DNA of 64,000 nucleotides from Pseudoselenomonas ruminantium (GTDB lineage: Bacteria > Bacillota > Negativicutes > Selenomonadales > Selenomonadaceae): assembly GCA_015058625.1 (NCBI GenBank), contig SVCA01000009.1:1-64000 (forward strand). The letters are read 5' to 3'. The translations under genes and the position numbers were made by a program. Shown here one piece after another: positions 59,115 through 64,000 of the stretch; the first letter of the stretch is position 1; every line of letters begins with the position of its first letter. The notes under the pieces are model-generated. The model made no database searches. It had not been told where the DNA came from and saw only the letters and a list, made by a program, of their open reading frames with translations.

Positions 59115-60548
59115 CTATGCTGTAACTTTCTTCTTATCCATTACGAGAAAGACATCCCTCTTATCTGCAGTGGGTGTTGGATATTGATACTTGCAAGTAT
59201 CATGGTTATCGTCTCGATTAGCAGTTTCTTTCAACACTTTGATTACTTCCAAGGCTACGGCTTTTGCTAGAAGTGGAGGAACGGCATTGCCCACCTGCGT
59301 ATACTGGGGAACTTCTACCCGGCGCAAGAGTCCGCCCGTGGTACGTTTGCCCAAAAATTCAAAGGAGTCATCAAAGGATTGACAGCGTGCCATTTCCCTT
59401 ACGCTAAAGGTACGATTTTCCCAGGGACTGATATAGTCATCAGCAATGGTCACAACAGTTGCTGACGGGGAGTTTTCATCCCAACGCTGGCGGATGTTCT
59501 TCTTCGTCAGTAATATGTCAAGTTTATCCGGATCAGACGTACCGGCCTTAAACAGGTCAACAACATCCTGCTCCGAAATTCCCATTTTTTCACTGCACAT
59601 GGTCACAAGGTTGGGGGTATTGCTTAAATCAATGCCCTTTTCCTGTACTCTTTTCCGCAAATTGGTACCCGTTTCCCCCTGCTCAAACAGTGAGAAACGC
59701 TCCTTGATTAAATCCATACTGCGGGGCAGTTCCATATTGGTCAAGCCGTCTGCGGCAATGGGCTTTCCATTAACAGCAGGAGTTCTGCCTGCACGGCTGT
59801 CCTTTTGGAACTGGCTGGCCTCTTTGCTTACCTTCTCTTTTATAGCAGGGTCGGTAATAAGGTCAGAAATGGCTTCATGCAGGCTGATATGATGCGGCTC
59901 TGGCGTGGTGGGTTCAGGATATTTCGGCGGTTTTAGACCCCGGCGATAGCCCATGAAGATAACACGCTTGCGCCGCTGGGGCACGCCGTAGTCAGCAGCA
60001 TCCAGGATCTGCAATGGCAGGGTATCATAGCCGATTTCCTTCAACTCACTGCAAAGAATATCCGGCGTGACACTGCCATCCGGGTACTTTATCCCCGTAA
60101 TGCCCACATAATCCATGAACTGCATATCCACAAAGCCCACGACATTTTCCAGAATGATGTATTTGGGGCGCACGTCATTGATGACCCGGACATATTCCCC
60201 AAAGAGCAGGTTGCGGGGGTCTTTCTTGTCCCGGCGTCCAGCGCGGGAAAACCCCTGACAACTGGGGCCACCAATCATCAGGTCGATTTCCGGAACATTT
60301 TTTCCTGCAAACATTTGCAGGCCTTTTATCTTTTCCCAGATAAGATCGCCGGTCAAATTGCGAATGTCAGCACACTCGAACCATGTATTCTTTCCTTGGA
60401 TAAGACCCAACTGTTCATGACGATTTTGATAGGTCTTACCCGCCATGGGGCTTATATCTGAACTGAATAATATATGAAAACCAGCTTGGATAAGCCCTTC
60501 CGAGCAACCGCCAGCACCGCAGAAAAGGTCTACTGCGTAAAAAGGCAT
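59115..60548 (-). CDS. DNA (cytosine-5) methyltransferase of a type II restriction-modification system
   Basis: The protein has 477 residues. C5-methyltransferase motifs run in order: I DLFCGAGG (7-14), IV GGPSCQGFS (C97 nucleophile, with Ser in place of the usual second Pro), VI ILENVVGF, VIII VPQRRKRVIFMG, IX region near 400, and X QVGNAVPPLLA. The target-recognition region lies about 230-395. It protects host DNA from the adjacent endonuclease. AGGAGGAA precedes the ATG. A 19-base perfect hairpin lies just upstream, between it and the endonuclease gene. Confidence 0.93.
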   Translation of the reverse strand: MPFYAVDLFCGAGGCSEGLIQAGFHILFSSDISPMAGKTYQNRHEQLGLIQGKNTWFECADIRNLTGDLIWEKIKGLQMFAGKNVPEIDLMIGGPSCQGFSRAGRRDKKDPRNLLFGEYVRVINDVRPKYIILENVVGFVDMQFMDYVGITGIKYPDGSVTPDILCSELKEIGYDTLPLQILDAADYGVPQRRKRVIFMGYRRGLKPPKYPEPTTPEPHHISLHEAISDLITDPAIKEKVSKEASQFQKDSRAGRTPAVNGKPIAADGLTNMELPRSMDLIKERFSLFEQGETGTNLRKRVQEKGIDLSNTPNLVTMCSEKMGISEQDVVDLFKAGTSDPDKLDILLTKKNIRQRWDENSPSATVVTIADDYISPWENRTFSVREMARCQSFDDSFEFLGKRTTGGLLRRVEVPQYTQVGNAVPPLLAKAVALEVIKVLKETANRDDNHDTCKYQYPTPTADKRDVFLVMDKKKVTA

Positions 60549-60586
60549 ATGTGTATTTCCTCCTAAAGCAATTCTGTAATAGATAT

Positions 60587-60630
60587 GCTACCACAAAAAT
60601 CCCTGCTTGTCCAGGGATTTTTGTGGTAGC
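60587..60630 (-). terminator. Strong perfect hairpin between endonuclease and methyltransferase genes
   Basis: The 19-base perfect stem GCTACCACAAAAATCCCTG has a 6-base loop. It begins 11 bases after the endonuclease stop and ends 39 bases before the methyltransferase start. It lacks a clean T run after the stem on the minus strand (the T5 is inside it), so it may act as a processing or attenuation hairpin rather than a simple terminator. Confidence 0.7.
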
Positions 60631-60640
60631 ACGTTGATAT

Positions 60641-61849
60641 TTATTGTAAGTCGTAAATTAAAGGTTTCCCAAAAAGCAAAGGCAGGTCAGAGGGCAGCAT
60701 TTTGAATAATAAGCCATGATCACGCCATTTACCAGTATCTGGTACAATGTGGGCAGCAAGGTCAAGCGTTATAATATCTTTCTCTATAAGTGGTGCCAAC
60801 AGAGAGACATTTGGATTTTTCGTATGTTGTATTTGGTCGTATCGGAAAAATTCTTTTCCGTCATGGTTTTCGGACACAGCCTTAACCCAGAAAGTTTCAG
60901 GATGCTTCTGTAATAAGGTAGAACGTAGATTTTGCATAAGCCAGCCGGAGACATACTTCCTTACTGCCGCATCTGGATGATAAATCATTTTTAACTTATC
61001 ATTATTGGAGTCCATTTCCAGCATAAGGTCATAGGCGTTAGCTCGGGAAACACGGAATGTTTCGTATAGTTGTAACCTAGCGATAGTAGAGCCTCTTGGA
61101 ATTTGGTATTTACCATATGTCTCGACAATCTGCCTATACGTTAAGCCTTCATCTGGAACCTTCGTAAACAAGGTTGCTCTAGTGGTTTGACGTTTCCCGC
61201 CATTCCTTGTTAAACGTGTCGCCTTTAGCTCAATGCCCTTATAATCAGGTTTCTTAGAGTTGTTGCGACTTATTCCTAAAGCATGTTCAAGAGTATCGCC
61301 AACGCCAGGGTCTCCGGGCGTTATGGAAGGAATAAAGCCCATATCGTGAATATGTTGAATTTTTAGCCGTAACTCATTGGCTATAAAGGCGTTCTTATGG
61401 GCTATTTCAGATAGTAAATCATAAACAAGAGCTTTTTCCGTTATAGAACGTCTTACAGCTGGATCCGACAAATTGATAACATAAATGTTACCATTCAATA
61501 CTACCAAAGCCAATAAATTACATGGCGAACAATATTTTTTTAGGTTGGAAAACCATATACGCGGGTCGCCTTGCTTGGTTTGGGGGCGATATAGAGATGC
61601 TGTTGTTTCTGTCATATTATCGTCAGACACAAAGTAGCTTTTGACAATGACTTTCCCATCTTGCCCCTGTGGTTGCTGCTCATAATCATGTATATGATTA
61701 TCCTTTAGTAAATCCCTGACTGGGCTGGTGGCATCCATTATGGACTTTGTATATCCATTTGGCGTAGGAACAAGGAAGGCAACGGAAACTCCTAAATCTG
61801 CGAATAATGGTAAAAATTGTTGAATATCAATATCTGACATAGCTAACAT
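60641..61849 (-). CDS. MvaI/BcnI-family type II restriction endonuclease
   Basis: The protein has about 402 residues. The core GVGDTLEHALGISRN followed by PDYKGIELKA (about 202-209) matches the MvaI/BcnI nuclease signature, in which the Asp, Glu and Lys are the catalytic residues. Known members cut CCWGG or CCSGG and can act as monomers. The N-terminal 140 residues are an extra domain compared with MvaI. The start is uncertain among GTG 61858 and ATG 61852, 61849 and 61840; GGCGGTG favours 61849. It lies upstream of the cognate methyltransferase on the same strand. Confidence 0.85.
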   Translation of the reverse strand: MLAMSDIDIQQFLPLFADLGVSVAFLVPTPNGYTKSIMDATSPVRDLLKDNHIHDYEQQPQGQDGKVIVKSYFVSDDNMTETTASLYRPQTKQGDPRIWFSNLKKYCSPCNLLALVVLNGNIYVINLSDPAVRRSITEKALVYDLLSEIAHKNAFIANELRLKIQHIHDMGFIPSITPGDPGVGDTLEHALGISRNNSKKPDYKGIELKATRLTRNGGKRQTTRATLFTKVPDEGLTYRQIVETYGKYQIPRGSTIARLQLYETFRVSRANAYDLMLEMDSNNDKLKMIYHPDAAVRKYVSGWLMQNLRSTLLQKHPETFWVKAVSENHDGKEFFRYDQIQHTKNPNVSLLAPLIEKDIITLDLAAHIVPDTGKWRDHGLLFKMLPSDLPLLFGKPLIYDLQ

Positions 61850-61908
61850 CATAATCACCGCCTTGCTGGATATTATACTACAAACAACTTGACAGGTAAA
61901 TATAAGGG

Positions 61909-62888
61909 GCTGTGAAATAACACATCTCCAATAACAAAGGCGGACCGCTGACTAGAAATAGTCGGCGGCCCGCCTTTTGTGGTAAAATTTACATACCACA
62001 TGAAAACTTTAACCACCAATCATTCTAAACCAAAACAGGCTGTTCTCATTACGCGAGCTGGAGGACAATTGCAAGGTCAACCTGCGTTTCATGTATCTCA
62101 TGGAACACAAAACACCATCTTACCGTACCTTTGGCTATTTTATCAACGAAATACTAAAACCGTCAGTGGAAGAATTGTTCAGCGATATCAACAAAAAAAT
62201 ATTTGCCGAGCAGCATGTCGACCTAAGTCACCTGTATATTGACGGCTCAAAATTTGAGGCTAATGCCAATAAATACAGTTGGGTATGGCGCAAAGCAACA
62301 GAAAAGTCCAGATACCGCCTGTTTGCCAAAATCACAGCGCTGCTGGACGAAATCAATGACGAGCTGGCTGGCTTTGGCATCAAAATCGAAACAAACACGG
62401 AATATGTTCCTGCCTATTTGGACGAGATAATAGATCGATATACCAAAATACAGAATATCGATGAAAACAGCTTCGTTCACGGGCGAGGCCATCATAAGAC
62501 ACCTCAGCAGCGTCATTTTGAGCGCCTTCAGGAATATAAAAACAAGCTGAGCGAATATGTTGAGAAACTGGATACCTGCGGGGATGGCAGAAACAGCTAT
62601 TCTAAAACGGACACTTCCGCTACCTTTATGCGGATGAAGAAAGATTATATGCGCAACGACCAGCTGCTCCCTGCCTACAATGTTCAGTTTGGTGTGGCAG
62701 ATGAATACATTGCGGTGGCGGATGTTAATCACTACCGTTCCGACATGGACTGTTTCGTTCCTTTAATCGAGCAGTTTCATAAGCTTTATGGCTTCTATCC
62801 GAAATCCCCCGTTGCCGATGTAGGCTATGGCTCATATAACAACTATATCTACTGTGAGCAAAAAGGCATGGAGAAATGGAACAGGTAA
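61909..62888 (+). pseudogene. IS1182-family transposase remnant
   Basis: From about 62065 one frame reads LRFMYLMEHKTPSYRTFGYF and continues to 62888 with LYIDGSKFEANANKYSWVWR, FGVADEYIAVADVNHYRSD and PVADVGYGSYNNYIYCEQKG. These are the middle and start of the catalytic part of IS1182-type DDE transposases. The N-terminal portion is disrupted: a stop-free segment from 61979 is in another frame. The protein stops after GMEKWNR, well short of the usual C-terminus. GGGGCTGTGAAATAACACA at 61909 looks like the left inverted repeat. No right end was found. It is inactive. Confidence 0.8.
61939..61977. repeat. Hairpin at the left end of the IS remnant
   Basis: AAAGGCGGACCGCTGACTA and AGTCGGCGGCCCGCCTTTT form a long imperfect stem with a 4-base loop, followed by T on the plus strand. 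Such hairpins near IS ends can stop incoming transcription. Confidence 0.6.
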
Positions 62889-63059
62889 GACTAGAGATTT
62901 TTCTGTTTTCTATAGGGCATAATCTTTATAAGTACCATAATAAAATCAATCGCACTAAATTAGCCGCATAAACAAGCAGAGTGCTGTTCTATTGGGAAAG
63001 GGGCATTGTGCTCTTTTTTAGATTGCAATGATATAAAATATAAAATCGCGCAATCAAAA

Positions 63060-63100
63060 GGCGCTGTGGATAAAATGCTTTCGCATTTCATCACAGCGCC
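63060..63100 (-). terminator. Terminator of the small unknown gene
   Basis: The stem GGCGCTGTG/CACAGCGCC continues as GATGAAATGC/GCATTTTATC, is nearly perfect over 18 bases and is followed on the minus strand by TTTTG. It lies 7 bases after the stop at 63107. The gap 62889-63059 is A/T-rich and holds no gene. Confidence 0.8.
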
Positions 63101-63106
63101 CTAATA

Positions 63107-63379
63107 TTAAAAACCCGAGGCATTTTCAAAGCCTCCATCTTTTGAAAATTCCATGATAAGATGGGCGGTAGACCTTATCACTTCCATGTATTTTTCCTGT
63201 TCTTCCTTGTCAAACCCATATACATCAGTTATTTCGTAACTCGGCAGATAACAGGTCAAATGATGAAATCCATCTTTTTCATCAGCTTTTTCCACATAGA
63301 CTTTCACTCTGCCATCATCCATATATTCTGAATGGGTTATTTCTGCTTCATTATCCAATGTCATAAACGGATACATCAT
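63107..63379 (-). CDS. Unknown small acidic protein
   Basis: The protein has about 90 residues. It is soluble and acidic, with strands (DDGRVKVYVEK, HHLTCYLPSYEITDVYGF) followed by a helix (KEEQEKYMEVIRSTAHLIMEF). There is no signal peptide or known motif. The fold could resemble DUF4160-like or toxin-antitoxin partner proteins, but I cannot support that. The start lies among GTG 63388 and ATG 63385, 63379 and 63376; AGGTG spacing favours 63379. It ends at a strong terminator, which supports expression. Confidence 0.6.
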   Translation of the reverse strand: MMYPFMTLDNEAEITHSEYMDDGRVKVYVEKADEKDGFHHLTCYLPSYEITDVYGFDKEEQEKYMEVIRSTAHLIMEFSKDGGFENASGF

Positions 63380-63434
63380 AATCATCACCTGCCAATTTAG
63401 TTATCGCAAAAAATTCTTCTTTAGTCAAGTATTT

Positions 63435-63500
63435 TCACTTAATATCAATGGCTATATCATTCATGGCCTCTGTCATAGCCTGATCAACAGCTTTTTTCAT
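63435..63500 (-). CDS. Possible 21-residue peptide or gene fragment
   Basis: ATG at 63500 opens MKKAVDQAMTEAMNDIAIDI plus one Lys, then stops at 63435, upstream of the small gene at 63107. The amphipathic helical look and good codon use suggest the remnant of a larger protein or a short peptide. The ribosome site is weak. Confidence 0.25.
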   Translation of the reverse strand: MKKAVDQAMTEAMNDIAIDIK

Positions 63501-63581
63501 CTCACATCTTTTATCTGCACCTTACATTATAGCGTAAATTTTCACAAAAGTCCATTTTTATATTCTTCCACAACGAAAAAA

Positions 63582-63605
63582 GCCACTCTCGTCTCCAAGA
63601 GTGAC
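63582..63605 (-). terminator. Terminator after the FAD oxidoreductase gene
   Basis: The 8-base stem GTCACTCT/AGAGTGGC has an 8-base loop and is followed by TTTTTT on the minus strand. It lies 17 bases after the stop at 63622. Confidence 0.85.
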
Positions 63606-63621
63606 TCGTCAGGCTTCCTTA

Positions 63622-64000
63622 TTATCCTTCACTTACATAACTGCGCTCATTCGCAGGAATCTTATCCCACTCCACGGCGTTGACCGCAACATTATTTTTT
63701 AACCCCCAGGCAGCGGCAATCCCTGCTGCTTCTCCCATGCTCATGCAGGTTGGCTGGATGCGAAACGAGGCCTGCGCCGCAAAACTGCCGCTGGCACAGC
63801 GCCCCACCACCAGCAGGTTAGAGCGTTCATTCGTCACCAATGCACGGTAGGGAATTTCATAGTACTGGCCTTTTTTCAGCTTTTCAAAGAGATTCAGCTT
63901 AACATCGTGAATGTCAACGGGGTATGCCGTGCGGCAGACCGCGTCAGGGAAATGACGGGCTTTCGTATAGTCCTCAACATCCATGTAATACTTGCCACGA
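63622..64000 (-). CDS. FAD-dependent oxidoreductase, C-terminal part (runs off the window)
   Basis: The last 126 codons are present and the frame stays open to the window edge, so the start is outside. The C-terminal block NERSNLLVVGRCASGSFAAQ and PTCMSMGEAAGIAAAWGL is the flavin-contacting end of the FAD-dependent oxidoreductase group (pfam FAD_oxidored, also seen in xanthan-lyase-associated proteins). These often act on sugar-derived or secondary-metabolite substrates. The substrate is unknown. Confidence 0.8.
   Translation of the reverse strand, partial: RGKYYMDVEDYTKARHFPDAVCRTAYPVDIHDVKLNLFEKLKKGQYYEIPYRALVTNERSNLLVVGRCASGSFAAQASFRIQPTCMSMGEAAGIAAAWGLKNNVAVNAVEWDKIPANERSYVSEG

Noticed and set aside
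58966-59187. Plus-strand 73-codon frame between the intron and the methyltransferase
   Set aside because: It overlaps the methyltransferase 3' end in antisense, spans a hairpin and shows no ribosome site.
63065-63073. TGTGGATAA, a perfect DnaA-box match
   Set aside because: It is a single copy inside a terminator stem with no cluster of boxes or A/T-rich unwinding region, so it is not an origin.
1-64000. tRNA genes
   Set aside because: I looked for T-loop GGTTCGAATCC-like sequence and CCA-adjacent acceptor stems and saw none. A covariance search would be needed to be certain.

Overview
The window looks like an origin-proximal piece of chromosome from a Negativicute (diderm Firmicute), most like Selenomonas or Mitsuokella. 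The evidence is two outer-membrane porins that each carry an N-terminal S-layer-homology (SLH) domain followed by a coiled coil and a beta-barrel. This architecture is typical of that class. Other markers are the DcuC-type carrier, the modular Fe-S glutamate synthase and the Firmicute-type Soj/Spo0J (ParA/ParB) pair. Three perfect parS sites and three one-mismatch sites lie between about 26.5 and 50.1 kb. At the extreme left edge, tandem strong promoters of rRNA-operon type point out of the window. No tRNA, rRNA or CRISPR array was seen inside it. The species assignment is inference.

Layout. 1-950: two tandem leftward promoters, then three nested palindromic elements. 953-2414: two membrane-anchored proteins of unknown function. 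2555-12513: a starch/alpha-glucoside locus on the minus strand, with an RpiR regulator, a PTS EIICBA, a GH13 glucosidase, a HAD phosphatase, an SLH porin and a secreted GH13 amylase. 12659-15097: a small sigma-like protein, a LacI regulator and Ung. 15098-15720: a repeat-rich gap. 15721-18496: the folate operon folE-folP-folB-folK/DHFR, with the last two activities fused. 18626-19951: a PHP phosphoesterase and a secreted NlpC/P60-type protein. 20045-24568: an arabinose operon (transporter, kinase, isomerase), followed by a LysR gene. 25668-25991: a gap with a probable small RNA. 25992-30349: sbcDC. 30420-34238: an SLH porin, DcuC carrier and M20 peptidase operon, with a divergent LysR. 35392-41162: a secreted hydrolase, aspartate racemase, LysR, a compact dihydropyrimidine-dehydrogenase-like protein and a secreted cell-wall peptidase. 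41237-46320: a three-gene, split glutamate synthase. 46727-49953: parA-parB-DUF4446-M23 peptidase. 50166-53246: split cobalamin-dependent methionine synthase. 53302-54264: pfkA. 54331-55087: two inverted copies of the palindromic element, a promoter and a ZTP riboswitch. 55088-56257: an AICAR-transformylase-only PurH. 57107-62888: accessory DNA with a group II intron, a C5-methyltransferase plus MvaI/BcnI-type endonuclease, and an IS1182-family remnant. 63107-64000: a small unknown gene and the end of a FAD-dependent oxidoreductase.

How the parts work together. Two loci appear to provide a complete outer-membrane-to-cytoplasm route: amylase, porin, PTS and glucosidase for starch, and porin, DcuC and M20 peptidase for an amide or peptide-like substrate. 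One-carbon metabolism is well represented: folate synthesis, methionine synthase, and a purine formyl-transfer gene under a ZTP riboswitch that senses folate shortage. Several enzymes are split or fused differently from textbook forms (FolK-DHFR, MetH, GltB/GltD, PurH, PreA-like).

The most unusual structure is a family of roughly 80-260 bp palindromic intergenic elements at the left edge, at 15.1 kb and at 54.4-54.9 kb. Their internal core is conserved, but their long terminal arms differ from copy to copy while staying self-complementary. That is a covariation signature, and it points to selection on a folded RNA or DNA structure. I do not recognise this family.
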